A stretch of 64,000 bases of DNA, from assembly GCF_010548275.1 (NCBI RefSeq), contig NZ_JAAGLT010000007.1, positions 248,001 to 312,000 of the forward strand, written 5' to 3'. The DNA is from Streptomyces sp. SID12488 (GTDB lineage: Bacteria; Actinomycetota; Actinomycetes; Streptomycetales; Streptomycetaceae). Below are positions 21,489-30,978 of this stretch, in pieces. How positions within the stretch are numbered: position 1 is the stretch's first letter; each line of letters begins with the position of its first letter. A program made the translations under genes and the position numbers. The notes under the pieces were generated by a model, which was not told where the DNA came from, ran no database searches, and was given only the letters and a program-made list of their open reading frames with translations.

Positions 21489-22495
21489 GACCGTCCTTCC
21501 TGCCAGTTGTCGCCCCAGGCCCCCGACGGGGAATCGGACGGGGATTCGGGAGGGGGACCGGCCGGAAGGCCGGACAACGGGGCCGGTGTGTCGGAGTGCG
21601 CGTGGTACTCGACCGACTCGGCGGTCAGCTGCATGAACGCCTCCTCCAGCGATGCCTGCTGAGGGCTCAGCTCATGCAGCACGAGCTGATGCTGCGCGGC
21701 CAGCTCACCGATCTGCGCGGCCTTCCCGCCGTCCACCTCGAGCGTCTCACCGCCGGCTTGCACCGCGGTGATCCCGGCGGCGTACAGGACATCGAGCAGC
21801 CGTTCGCGCTGAGGTGACCGGATACGGACGTACGAACGCGAGTTCTGCTCGATGAAGTCCGCCATGGAGGTGTCGGCGAGCAGCCGGCCCTGCCCGATGA
21901 CGACCAGGTGGTCGGCGGTCAGCGCCATCTCGCTCATGAGATGCGAGGAGACGAAGACCGTACGGCCCTGGGAGGCCAGCGATTTCATCAGGTTGCGGAT
22001 CCAGTGGATGCCCTCGGGGTCGAGGCCGTTGACCGGCTCGTCGAACATCAGGATCCGTGGGTCACCGAGCAGCGCGCCCGCGATACCGAGGCGCTGCCCC
22101 ATGCCGAGCGAGAACCCCTTCGCCTTCTTCCGGGCGACCGCCGTGAGCCCGACGGCGTCGAGCACCTCGTGCACGCGCGCGCGTGGGATGCCGTTGCTCT
22201 GCGCGAGACACAGGAGGTGGTTGAAGGCGCTGCGGCCACCGTGCATGGCCTTGGCGTCGAGGAGGGCGCCGATGTACTTGATGGGGTCCTTGAGCCGGTC
22301 GTAGTGCTGACCGTCGATCCGGACGTCACCTGCGGTGGGGCGGTCGAGGCCGAGCATCATCCGCATGGTGGTGGACTTGCCGGCGCCGTTGGGGCCCAGG
22401 AAGCCGGTCACGATGCCCGGTCTGACGCTGAAGGTCAGATGGTTGACCGCCACTTTCTCGCCGTACCGCTTGGTCAGCCCCTCTAGCTCGATCAT
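21485..22495 (-). CDS. ABC transporter ATP-binding protein (operon 2)
   Basis: A 336-aa ATPase with Walker A GPNGAGKSTT, signature 'SLGMGQRLGIAGALL' and Walker B 'ILMFDEPVNGLD', followed by a C-terminal region ending in a Pro/Ser-rich tail. Near-identical blocks are shared with the ATPase of operon 1 (GALLDAKA, HGGRSA, VSSHLMSEMALTADHL). It starts at ATG 22495. Confidence 0.9.
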   Translation of the reverse strand: MIELEGLTKRYGEKVAVNHLTFSVRPGIVTGFLGPNGAGKSTTMRMMLGLDRPTAGDVRIDGQHYDRLKDPIKYIGALLDAKAMHGGRSAFNHLLCLAQSNGIPRARVHEVLDAVGLTAVARKKAKGFSLGMGQRLGIAGALLGDPRILMFDEPVNGLDPEGIHWIRNLMKSLASQGRTVFVSSHLMSEMALTADHLVVIGQGRLLADTSMADFIEQNSRSYVRIRSPQRERLLDVLYAAGITAVQAGGETLEVDGGKAAQIGELAAQHQLVLHELSPQQASLEEAFMQLTAESVEYHAHSDTPAPLSGLPAGPPPESPSDSPSGAWGDNWQEGRS

Positions 22496-22642
22496 GCGGC
22501 CACGCTAGTTCGGGGCGTTGGGCGGTGCCAGTTGGCTTCGCCGGGCGGGGGGGGTGGGCGTTGTGTGTCGAGTGCGGCGCCGTCGTGGCTTGTCGCGCCC
22601 ACGCGGCGGAGCCGCAAATGTCACAGCCCCGCGCCCCTAAAA

Positions 22643-22682
22643 AGGTGCCCGTACCCCCTCGTGCGAGGGGGTACGGGCACCT
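22643..22682 (-). terminator. Terminator after filP
   Basis: An 18-bp perfect stem (22643-22660 with 22665-22682) and 4-nt loop. On the minus strand it is followed by a short T-run and then AGGGGCGCGGGGCTGTGAC, a sequence that follows many Streptomyces terminators. It fits the end of filP, 34 bp away. Confidence 0.85.
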
Positions 22683-22715
22683 ACAGCCGTTTACGCGACC
22701 GTCCGTCCCTGGTGC

Positions 22716-23654
22716 TTACCGGGACTGCTGGGCCGGGACCCCGCGGGTGATCGGCTCGTCGTCCGCGACCGGGGCGGTGGCCTCGGCGACCGCGGCCCCC
22801 GTCAGGGTGGCGAGCATCTCGCGGACGTTCGTCAGCTGGGCGTTGATCGAGTCGCGGCGGTTGGTGAGAGCCGCCAGCTCGCGCTCCGATTCCGAACGGA
22901 TCCGGTCGGCCTTGGCGTTCGCGTCGGCCACGATGTCCTCGGCCTGGCGCTGGGCCGTCTCGACGGTCTGACGGGCGCGACGCTCGGCGTCCGTGCGCAG
23001 CTTCTCGGCCTCCAGGCGGAGCTGCTCCGCGCGGTGCTCGATCTCCGCGAGGCGCTTCTCGGCCTTGGCCTGACGGGACGCGAGGTCGCGCTCCGACTGC
23101 TCACGGCGCTTGGCGAGGTTCGTCTCGAAGTCCGCGGCGGCCTGAGCGGCCTTGGCGCGGGTCTCCTCGAAGAGGGCGTCCGCCTCCTCGCGCTTGGACT
23201 GTGCGTCCTTCGTCGCCTCCTGACGCAGCTGGGAAGCGTCGCTCTTGGCCTTCTCGACGATCCGGACGCCCTCGTCCTCCGCCTTGGACTTGCGGTCCGC
23301 AGCGAACGATTCTGCGTCGTTGCGCACCTGCTGGGCCGCCGACTCGGCGAGCTCACGGTGCTGCTCGGACGCGCGACGGGCCTCCTCGCGCAGGTCCTTC
23401 GCTTCCTCCTCGGCGAGACGGAGGATCTTCTCGACACGCGCGCCGAGACCGGCGTACGACGGTTCTGCGTCGCTGACCTGGGCCTGGGCGTTCTGCGTTT
23501 CGAGATGGAGCTCCTCGATGCGCTTTTCCAGAGCAGTGATACGAGCCAGAGCGCTGTCACGGTCGGAGACGAGCTTCGAGATGCGTTCGTCCACCTGAGC
23601 GCGGTCGTACCCACGCCGCACAAGCTCGAAGCCGTAGGGGGAAGTGTCGCTCAT
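22716..23654 (-). CDS. filP: Coiled-coil cytoskeletal protein FilP
   Basis: A 312-aa intermediate-filament-like protein that supports hyphal tips and cell stiffness in Streptomyces. The N-terminus (YGFELVRRGYDRAQVDERI) resembles the DivIVA membrane-targeting motif. A short coiled coil, a break near residues 60-70, and a long Ala/Glu/Arg-rich coiled coil to about residue 285 follow, then a short flexible tail. Its length is close to that of S. coelicolor FilP (310 aa, from memory). AGGAA precedes the ATG. The partner gene scy lies directly upstream on the same strand. Confidence 0.93.
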   Translation of the reverse strand: MSDTSPYGFELVRRGYDRAQVDERISKLVSDRDSALARITALEKRIEELHLETQNAQAQVSDAEPSYAGLGARVEKILRLAEEEAKDLREEARRASEQHRELAESAAQQVRNDAESFAADRKSKAEDEGVRIVEKAKSDASQLRQEATKDAQSKREEADALFEETRAKAAQAAADFETNLAKRREQSERDLASRQAKAEKRLAEIEHRAEQLRLEAEKLRTDAERRARQTVETAQRQAEDIVADANAKADRIRSESERELAALTNRRDSINAQLTNVREMLATLTGAAVAEATAPVADDEPITRGVPAQQSR

Positions 23655-23848
23655 GGGGTTCCTGTCGAATGAGACCGGTGAGGTGATAGGTGGAATCCTA
23701 GGGGGCCAAGCGGCGTGTCATAGAGCAGAAGCCCGATTGATATGGAGAATCAGACCCCTTTTGAGTGGCTAACCGGCGTGCCGCTTGCCAAAGAATTGGT
23801 CAAAGACCCCAGAAAACCCCACAGAATGCACGCAACACGCCCTCCAGG

Positions 23849-26800
23849 CTAGCCCTCTGACGACTTGCCACCCGAACGAGTCACGCCGACGGTAGCTCCC
23901 GCCTTGACGCCGCCGTCCTTGGTCGTCGACGGGGCCTCAAAAGACTCCAACGCTTCCAGGACGTCCTGGACACGGGAGATCTCCGCCTGAATGTCCTCGC
24001 GGCGCCGGACCAGGATCTCGAGCTCGCGCTTGCCCTCCTCGACCGTGGCCTTCGCCTCGCGGATCGCCTCGGCCCGCAGTTCCTCGGCCTCCCGGATCAG
24101 CGAGGCCTTCTTCTGCTCGGCCTCCTTCAGGAGCCCCTCGGCCTTCTTGACGGCGGCGATGCGGACCTTGCCCGCCTCGGAGCTGGCCTCCGAGACCAGG
24201 TCCTTGGCCTTCGTCTCCGCCTTGACGAGCTGCTCCTCGGCGGCCGTGATCAGCGCGTCGCAGCGGTCGCCGGTCGACCTCATGGTCTCGGCGGCCTCAC
24301 GGCGGGCCCGCTCGTGCAGACTTTCGATCTCGGCCGTGATGCGGTCGCGCAGCTCCTCCGCGCGCTCCCTTATGGCGGTGGCGTCCCGGCGCGCGCCGAC
24401 GAGCAGCTCGTCCGCGTTCGTGCGGGCCTTCTCCACCGTGGAGTTGCCCTGCGCCGTCGCCCGGGACAGCAGCCGGTCGGCCTCGGTGCGGGCCGCGCCC
24501 ACCATCGAGTCGGCCTGCGCCTCCGCCTCCGCGGTCATCTTCTGCGCTGCCTGCTGCGACTCCGACAGGAGCTTGTCGGCCTCGGCGGCCGTCTCCGTGA
24601 TGAGCGTGTCGACCTGCTCGGCCGCCTCGGAGCGCCGCTTGTTGGCCTCCTTGCGGGCCTCGTCCAGCGTGCTGTCGGCCTCGTCCCGAGCGGTCGACAT
24701 CAGCCGGTCGGCCTCCGCCGCCGCCTCGGCCCTGACCCGCTGCGCCTCGGCACGGATCCGCTCCGCGTGCTGCTGAGCCGAACCGACCGTGTCGGCGGCC
24801 TCGGCCCGCAGCCGCTCCGCTTCCCCGGTCGCCTCCGAGAGCAGCTGCTCGGCAGCGGCCACGGACTCGGCCCGGACCCGCTCGGCCTCTGCGTTCGTCT
24901 CCTCGGTGAGGCGCTCCGCCTCCACCGTCACCTCGGTGATCAGCGTGTCGGCCTGCGTCGCCGCGTCCGAACGGATCCGGTTCGCGTCCTCGCGGGCCTC
25001 CGCACGGCTGCGCGCCGCGTCCTGCTCGGCGCCCGCGATGGTGTCCGACGCCTCGGTACGCACCCGCTGGGCGTGCGCGGAGGCGTCCTGGCGCAGCCGC
25101 TCCGCCTCGGCGATGGCCTCGCCCACCGTGCGCTCGGCGAGCGCCTTGGCGTGCTCCGAGGCCTCCGACGCCTCGCGCCGTACCCGGCCGGCGTCCTCCG
25201 AGGCCCGCTCCCGCTCGGAGTAGGCGTCCGCCCGGACCCGGTCCGACTCCTCGGACGCCTCGCGGCGCATCCGGTCGGCGACGTGCTCGGCGGCGGAGCG
25301 CAGCCCCTGGATCTCCTCCTGGGCCTGCTCGTGCAGCCCGGACACCGACTCCCGCACCTGCTGGGCGTGCTGTTCGGCCGCCGACACCATCTCGTTCGCC
25401 CGGCGGTCCGCCTCCTCGACCAGCCGTACGGCCTCGGCCTGGGCGTCCTCCACGCGCCTGCGCGCAGACGCCAGCAGCTCCTCGCTCTGCTCGCGGGCCC
25501 GCTCGCGCTCCTGGTCGGCCTCCTGGCGGGCGGAACCGAGGGTCTCCTCGGCCTCGCGCCGACGCCGGGTGGCCTCCTCCTGGGCGGCGGCCAGCGTCTC
25601 CGACGCCTCCGTCGCCAGTCGCTCGGCAGCGGCCTGCGCCTCGGCCCGTACCCGGTCGGCGGTGTCCTGGGCCTCCGTCTTCAGCCGCTCGGCCTCGGCC
25701 GCCGCCTCGGACCGCAGGCGTACGGCGATGGCCTCGCCCTCCGCCCGGGACGCGGACGCGTCCGCCGCCGCCTCGTCGCGCAGCCGCTGGATCTCCGCGT
25801 CGGCCTGCGCCTGGAGGCTGCGGATGCGCTCGGCGGCCTCCGAACGAAGCCGCTCCGCCTCCTCGGATCCCTCGCGGCGGCTCCGGTCGGCCTCCGCGCG
25901 GGCGTCGGTGAGCGCCTGCTCGGCGGCGGTGAGCCGGTCCTCGGCCTCGGTGTGCAGCCGGGTGAGCTCGGCGGCGGCCTCGTCGCGGCGTACCTCTATG
26001 GCCCGCTCGGTCTCCTCGCGCAGCTCGCGCGCGGCCTGGTCGGCGTCCGCCGCGATGCCCTCGGCCTGCTCGACGGCCTCCGCGCGGTGCCGCTCGGCCT
26101 CCTTGCGGGTGCGCTCCAGAGTCTCCTCGGCCTGCCGGCGCAGCGTCGTCGCGCGCTCGATGGCCTCCGTACGGACCTTCTCGCTGTCCGACTGGGCGGT
26201 CTGGCGCGTCTCGTCCGCGTCCGCCTTCGCCTTGGCGAGCAGCTCCTCGGCGGTCCTGGCCGCCTCCTCGATCTGCTGGACGGCCTCACGGCGCGCCTCC
26301 GCGCGGATGCGCTCGCCCTCGGCGACTGCTTCGGCGCGCAGCTGCTCGGCCTCGCCGCGCAGCCGCCGGGCCTCCTCCTGGAGCTCGACGGTCTTGGCGC
26401 GGTACTCCTTGGTGTCGTCCTTCGCCGTGCCCTTGAGCTCCGTGGCGATGTCGTGCGCCTCGGCGCGCAGCCGGTCCGCCTCGGCCTCGGCCTCGGCGCG
26501 GATGCGCTCGGCCTCCTCGGTGGCCGCCCTGGTGGTCGCCTTCGCGTCCTCGGACGCCTTGTTCAGGACGTCCTCGGCGGTGCGGGCCGCCTTGGCGAGC
26601 TGGGAGGCGGTCTCCTCGGCGGTGAGGCTGCGGGCGGTCTCCTCGGCGTCCGCGACGATCTTGTCGGCCTTGGCCTGGGCGTCGGCGACGATCTCCTCGG
26701 CGGACGCCTTGGTGGCCTCGGCCTCCTGGCTGGCCTCGGTGACCAGCCGGGCGACCTGCTCCTTCGCCGTACGGGTGCGCTGCTCGTTGGCCGACTCGGC

Positions 26801-27697
26801 GCCGGCGATCGTCTTGGTCGCGGTCTCCTTCGCCTCGCTGAGGACCTTCTCGGCCTCGGCGCGTGCCTCACGAAGGGCGGCCTCGGCCTCCTGCATCCGC
26901 TGCTCGGCGGCGCGGCTCAGCTCGGTGGCCTGACGGCGGGCGCTGTCCGACTCGGTCACCGTGGAGCTGCGCAGCTGCTCGGCGTGGTCGGATGCCTCGC
27001 GGGCCTCGGACGACGCGCTGTTCAGGAGCCGCTCGGCCTCGGCACGCGCCCGGCGCAGCAGCTGGTCGGCCTCCGCGCGGGCGGCCTCGCCCTCGTTCTG
27101 CAGCCGCTGCCTGGCCTCGTTCGCGACCCGCTCGGCCTCGGCACGGGCGGCGGCCAGCGCCTGCTCGGCCTCGGCGCGGGACTCGTCGACGAGCCGGCGC
27201 GCCTGGGACTCGCTGCGGGCCCGCAGCTGCTCGGCCCACGCCACGTTCTCGTTGACGTGCGACTCGACGGTCTGCCGCCGCTCGCCCAGCTCCTGGTCGA
27301 GCTGCTGGCGACGGGTGACCGCCTCCTGGTGCAGCTCGGCCTGCAAGCGGGCCGCCTGTTCGGCGTGCTCCTGCAGGATGCGCTGCGTCTGGGCGCGCGC
27401 CTGGGACATCTCGCGCTCGGCGTCCTGGCGCAGCTGGTCCGCCTGGATCTGGGCGTTCCGCAGCAACTGCTCGGCCTGATAGCCGATGTCTCCGCCGTCA
27501 TAGGCGGGCCGGGACATGAGGGTGCGGCGCGCCTCGTGAAGCTTGGCGCGCAGTACCTCGACCTGGTAGCCGAGGTCCTCGGCGTGCTGAATCGCCTTTT
27601 CCCGCTCGGTCTTCAGCCGCTCCATCTCGGCCTCGAACCGAGAGAGGTGGTCGACGTCAGCCGCCGGCTCTCGCTCCTGGCGTTCGTAGCCCCGCAC
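23849..27697 (-). CDS. scy: Polarized growth scaffold protein Scy
   Basis: A giant coiled-coil protein (1,282 aa from GTG 27697) that gathers DivIVA and FilP at hyphal tips and marks new branch sites. After a short N-terminal heptad coiled coil (about 15-65), nearly the whole chain is long Ala/Glu/Arg-rich repeats in which blocks such as 'RAEAERL' and 'EAEADRLRAEA' recur; the family has a 51-residue repeat. Only the last about 30 residues are non-helical. The start is GTG 27697 (family N-terminus RGYERQEREPAADVDHL) or TTG 27727, with GGAGAAGG just before it. It is slightly shorter than the S. coelicolor protein, as expected if repeat number varies. Confidence 0.92.
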   Translation of the reverse strand: MRGYERQEREPAADVDHLSRFEAEMERLKTEREKAIQHAEDLGYQVEVLRAKLHEARRTLMSRPAYDGGDIGYQAEQLLRNAQIQADQLRQDAEREMSQARAQTQRILQEHAEQAARLQAELHQEAVTRRQQLDQELGERRQTVESHVNENVAWAEQLRARSESQARRLVDESRAEAEQALAAARAEAERVANEARQRLQNEGEAARAEADQLLRRARAEAERLLNSASSEAREASDHAEQLRSSTVTESDSARRQATELSRAAEQRMQEAEAALREARAEAEKVLSEAKETATKTIAGAESANEQRTRTAKEQVARLVTEASQEAEATKASAEEIVADAQAKADKIVADAEETARSLTAEETASQLAKAARTAEDVLNKASEDAKATTRAATEEAERIRAEAEAEADRLRAEAHDIATELKGTAKDDTKEYRAKTVELQEEARRLRGEAEQLRAEAVAEGERIRAEARREAVQQIEEAARTAEELLAKAKADADETRQTAQSDSEKVRTEAIERATTLRRQAEETLERTRKEAERHRAEAVEQAEGIAADADQAARELREETERAIEVRRDEAAAELTRLHTEAEDRLTAAEQALTDARAEADRSRREGSEEAERLRSEAAERIRSLQAQADAEIQRLRDEAAADASASRAEGEAIAVRLRSEAAAEAERLKTEAQDTADRVRAEAQAAAERLATEASETLAAAQEEATRRRREAEETLGSARQEADQERERAREQSEELLASARRRVEDAQAEAVRLVEEADRRANEMVSAAEQHAQQVRESVSGLHEQAQEEIQGLRSAAEHVADRMRREASEESDRVRADAYSERERASEDAGRVRREASEASEHAKALAERTVGEAIAEAERLRQDASAHAQRVRTEASDTIAGAEQDAARSRAEAREDANRIRSDAATQADTLITEVTVEAERLTEETNAEAERVRAESVAAAEQLLSEATGEAERLRAEAADTVGSAQQHAERIRAEAQRVRAEAAAEADRLMSTARDEADSTLDEARKEANKRRSEAAEQVDTLITETAAEADKLLSESQQAAQKMTAEAEAQADSMVGAARTEADRLLSRATAQGNSTVEKARTNADELLVGARRDATAIRERAEELRDRITAEIESLHERARREAAETMRSTGDRCDALITAAEEQLVKAETKAKDLVSEASSEAGKVRIAAVKKAEGLLKEAEQKKASLIREAEELRAEAIREAKATVEEGKRELEILVRRREDIQAEISRVQDVLEALESFEAPSTTKDGGVKAGATVGVTRSGGKSSEG

Positions 27698-27941
27698 TGC
27701 GCGGTCCCATCCGTCCCCTGGTCGCAACCTTCTCCGAACGAGCCACGTCCATCCGCCGGACGGTGCCCCCGGGGAATGGTGTCAGATCAACGGCGAAGCA
27801 CGGACTCCCGCCCTCACCCTCGGCCCCCGAAACCTGTACCCCGGCTCTCGGATCCCGCACCTCCACACACCGGGACCCGGGCCGCTTCCCGACAACAGGG
27901 GAGCGGCCGTGCCCAACCCTACCGGCCCATATGTACGAGGG

Positions 27942-28382
27942 TCAGTGCTCAGGTGACTCAACAGGCGCCGAAGTGACCAGTTCTGTCAGTACTCCGTGGC
28001 AATCCTTCGGGTGCAGAAAAGTGATCCGCGACCCCATGGAGCCGCGTCGTGGCTCCTCGTACAGAACGCGTACGCCCTTGCTGCGGACGTCCGCGGCATC
28101 GCCGTCCACATCTGCCGTACCGAAAGCGATGTGGTGCACGCCCTCCCCGTTCTTGGCGAGCCACTTGCCCACGGCGGAGTCCTCGCGGGTCGGCTCCAGG
28201 AGCTGGAGGTAGGAGGCGCCGCCGTCGTCCGTGTTGTTGATCTTCAACATGGCCTCGCGTACGCCCTGCTCCTCGTTGACCTCGGAGTGGTACACCTCGA
28301 AGCCGTACGTGGCCCGGTAGAACTCGACAGTCGTGTCGAGGTCGAAACAGGCGATCCCGATGTGGTCGATTCGCGTCAGCAT
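27942..28382 (-). CDS. mce: Methylmalonyl-CoA epimerase
   Basis: A 146-aa VOC-fold enzyme that interconverts (2S)- and (2R)-methylmalonyl-CoA. Metal ligands of the family are visible: 'RIDHIGIAC' (His), 'SYLQLLEP' (Glu-containing strand), 'GVHHIAFG' (His) and 'GVLTELV' (Glu). It serves propionyl-CoA use and supply of polyketide extender units, together with meaB and the cobalamin adenosyltransferase in this window. Divergent from the thiolase gene. Confidence 0.93.
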   Translation of the reverse strand: MLTRIDHIGIACFDLDTTVEFYRATYGFEVYHSEVNEEQGVREAMLKINNTDDGGASYLQLLEPTREDSAVGKWLAKNGEGVHHIAFGTADVDGDAADVRSKGVRVLYEEPRRGSMGSRITFLHPKDCHGVLTELVTSAPVESPEH

Positions 28383-28532
28383 GGAGTCAGTGCAGCGCTC
28401 CCGGGGTGGTTACGCAACGTGCGCGCTGTCACACCGACGGCCCGGTGACGCCAGGGGCTACCGCTCAGTACATTCAAGTAAACCCTCGTTCACACACTCC
28501 TCAGCTCCCCAGCTGAAAGGGGATCGCACCTC

Positions 28533-29735
28533 ATGTCAGGAACGAACAGCACTACCTCGGTGATCGTCGCGGGCGCGCGTACGCCCATGGGACGGTTGCT
28601 GGGCTCGCTGAAGACCTTCTCCGGGGCCGACCTCGGCGGCTTCGCGATCAAGGCCGCCCTCGACCGTGCGGGTATCGGTGGCGACCAGGTGCAGTACGTG
28701 ATCATGGGCCAGGTTCTCCAGGCCGGTGCGGGCCAGATCCCGGCCCGCCAGGCCGCGGTCAAGGCCGGTATCCCGATGAACGTCCCGGCGCTGACCATCA
28801 ACAAGGTGTGTCTGTCGGGCCTGGACGCGATCGCGCTGGCGGACCAGCTGATCCGCGCCGGCGAGTTCGACGTGATCGTGGCCGGTGGCCAGGAATCGAT
28901 GACGAACGCCCCCCACCTGCTCCCCAAGTCCCGTGAGGGCTTCAAGTACGGCGCGATCGAGATGCTCGACGCGATGGCGTACGACGGTCTCACCGATGCC
29001 TTCGAGAACATCGCCATGGGCGAGTCGACGGAGAAGCACAACACGCGTCTGGGCATCCTGCGCCCCGAGCAGGACGAGATCGCCGCCGCCTCCCACCAGC
29101 GCGCGGCGGCGGCCCAGAAGAACGGCGTCTTCGAGGCGGAGATCACGCCGGTCGAGATCCCGCAGCGCAAGGGCGAACCGATCGTTTTCAGCCAGGACGA
29201 GGGCATCCGGGCGGAGACGACGGCGGAGTCGCTGGGCAGGCTGCGCCCGGCGTTCACGAAGGACGGCACGATCACCGCGGGCACGTCGTCGCAGATCTCG
29301 GACGGCGCGGCGGCCGTGGTCGTGATGAGCAGGGCGAAGGCCGAGGAACTCGGCCTGGAGTGGATCGCGGAGATCGGCGCCCACGGCAATGTGGCGGGCC
29401 CGGACAACTCCCTCCAGTCCCAGCCCTCCAACGCCATCCTGCACGCCCTCAAGAAGGAGGGCCTGGGCGTCGAGGATCTTGACCTGATCGAGATCAACGA
29501 GGCCTTCGCGGCGGTCGCGGTCCAGTCAATCAAGGACCTGGGCGTGTCCACGGATCGGGTGAACGTCAACGGCGGTGCGATCGCCCTGGGCCACCCGATC
29601 GGAATGTCCGGCGCACGGCTCGTACTGCACCTGGCCCTGGAACTGAAGCGGCGCGGCGGCGGCGTCGGCGCGGCGGCCCTGTGCGGGGGCGGCGGCCAGG
29701 GTGACGCGCTGATCGTGCGGGTACCCAAGGCGTAG
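28533..29735 (+). CDS. Acetyl-CoA C-acetyltransferase (thiolase)
   Basis: A 400-aa thiolase. The nucleophilic Cys lies in '[11 protein letters not shown]', the catalytic His in '[17 protein letters not shown]' and the second Cys in 'ALCGGGGQG'. It condenses two acetyl-CoA to acetoacetyl-CoA or works in reverse in beta-oxidation. ATG 28533 with AAAGGGG upstream. meaB follows after 83 bp on the same strand. Confidence 0.95.
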   Translation: MSGTNSTTSVIVAGARTPMGRLLGSLKTFSGADLGGFAIKAALDRAGIGGDQVQYVIMGQVLQAGAGQIPARQAAVKAGIPMNVPALTINKVCLSGLDAIALADQLIRAGEFDVIVAGGQESMTNAPHLLPKSREGFKYGAIEMLDAMAYDGLTDAFENIAMGESTEKHNTRLGILRPEQDEIAAASHQRAAAAQKNGVFEAEITPVEIPQRKGEPIVFSQDEGIRAETTAESLGRLRPAFTKDGTITAGTSSQISDGAAAVVVMSRAKAEELGLEWIAEIGAHGNVAGPDNSLQSQPSNAILHALKKEGLGVEDLDLIEINEAFAAVAVQSIKDLGVSTDRVNVNGGAIALGHPIGMSGARLVLHLALELKRRGGGVGAAALCGGGGQGDALIVRVPKA

Positions 29736-29818
29736 CAGGGCGGCCGGTGGCCACGTGGTCCTGAGGCCGGCCGTACGGCTCGAACGGCTCGTGCGGCCGT
29801 GATCGGAACGGAGTTGTG

Positions 29819-30775
29819 ATGGAGGACGTCCCCACGCTGGTGGCCCAGGCCAGGGAGGGCCGACCGCGGGCCGTGGCCAGGCTGATCTCCCTGGTGGAGG
29901 GGGCGTCCGGACAACTCCGCGAGGTCATGGCCGCGCTGGCCCCGCTGGCGGGCAACGCGTACGTGGTCGGCCTGACGGGATCACCGGGCGTGGGCAAGTC
30001 GACGTCGACGTCCGCGCTGGTCACGGCGTACCGGCGGCAGGGCAGGCGGGTCGGCGTACTCGCCGTCGACCCGTCGTCGCCGTTCTCCGGCGGCGCGCTG
30101 CTCGGCGACCGGGTGCGGATGTCGGACCACGCGTCGGACCCGGGCGTCTACATCCGTTCGATGGCGACCCGGGGCCACCTCGGCGGTCTGGCGTGGGCGG
30201 CCCCGCAGGCGATCCGCGTCCTGGACGCCGCGGGCTGCGACGTGATCCTGGTCGAGACGGTCGGCGTGGGCCAGTCCGAGGTGGAGATCGCCGCGCAGGC
30301 CGACACCAGCGTGGTGCTCCTCGCGCCCGGGATGGGCGACGGCGTCCAGGCGGCCAAGGCAGGAATCCTGGAGATCGGCGATGTGTACGTCGTCAACAAG
30401 GCGGACCGGGACGGCGCGCACTCCACCGCCCGCGAGCTGAACCACATGCTGAGCCTGGGCGCGTCCAGATCCCCCGGCGACTGGCGCCCCCCGATCGTCA
30501 GGACGGTCGCGTCGAGGTCGGAGGGCATCGACGAACTGGTGGAGGCCCTGGAGAAACACCGCGCGTGGATGGAGGAGCACGGCGTCCTCGCCGAGCGCCG
30601 CCGCGCCCGCGCGTCCCACGAGGTCGAGACGATCGCCGTCACAACCCTCCGCGAACGTATCGGCGATCTGCGCGGCGACCGGCGGTTGGGTGCGCTGGCG
30701 GAGCGGATCGTGGCGGGCGAACTCGATCCTTACGGAGCGGCGGACGAACTGGTCGCGGGCCTGACGGAGAAGTGA
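29819..30775 (+). CDS. meaB: MeaB, GTPase chaperone of methylmalonyl-CoA mutase
   Basis: A 318-aa G3E GTPase that guards and reloads B12-dependent methylmalonyl-CoA mutase. The P-loop is GSPGVGKSTSTSAL; 'VDPSSPFSGGALLGDRVRM' and 'ETVGVGQSE' (Switch/Walker B) are diagnostic, as is the NKAD base-specificity motif. ATG 29819 is chosen over the adjacent GTG 29816 for better spacing to GGAACGGAG. The mutase genes are not in the window. Confidence 0.94.
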   Translation: MEDVPTLVAQAREGRPRAVARLISLVEGASGQLREVMAALAPLAGNAYVVGLTGSPGVGKSTSTSALVTAYRRQGRRVGVLAVDPSSPFSGGALLGDRVRMSDHASDPGVYIRSMATRGHLGGLAWAAPQAIRVLDAAGCDVILVETVGVGQSEVEIAAQADTSVVLLAPGMGDGVQAAKAGILEIGDVYVVNKADRDGAHSTARELNHMLSLGASRSPGDWRPPIVRTVASRSEGIDELVEALEKHRAWMEEHGVLAERRRARASHEVETIAVTTLRERIGDLRGDRRLGALAERIVAGELDPYGAADELVAGLTEK

Positions 30776-30804
30776 CGGGAGCGGGCAGGGCGCGGGATTT
30801 CCCG

Positions 30805-30863
30805 GTGGTCGGCTCCCGGACCACGCTGATACGTTGACCGGCATGTTCCTCCTCCTGGCATAG
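30805..30863 (+). promoter_or_regulatory. Candidate promoter, operator dyad and 6-codon leader ORF before MFS gene
   Basis: GTGGTC (30805-30810) and GACCAC (30819-30824) form a perfect dyad with an 8-bp spacer. A GATACGTT -10-like element follows, and a short ORF ATG 30843 to TAG 30863 encodes MFLLLA. The ORF lacks a ribosome binding site and would lie close to the transcript start, so it could be translated leaderless. Regulation of the MFS gene is inference. Confidence 0.35.
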
Positions 30864-30978
30864 GTGCCGCCCCACACCACCGCGACCGGCCCGCACTCGT
30901 AGCGAGGTCGCCGTGGTGATCCGGCGTCCCTGTTTGCCACGGCGCTCGCTCGACGCGCCGCCTCCCGGAGGAACTCGT

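Noticed and set aside
23849..27697. The Scy repeats as possible DNA repeats or a CRISPR-like array
   Set aside because: The periodicity is in the protein (coiled coil); DNA units vary and there are no identical repeats with spacers.
24314..27976. A 1,220-codon open frame on the plus strand opposite scy
   Set aside because: It mirrors the GC3-rich codons of scy; the translation is a Leu/Arg/Gly-rich low-complexity string without domain features.
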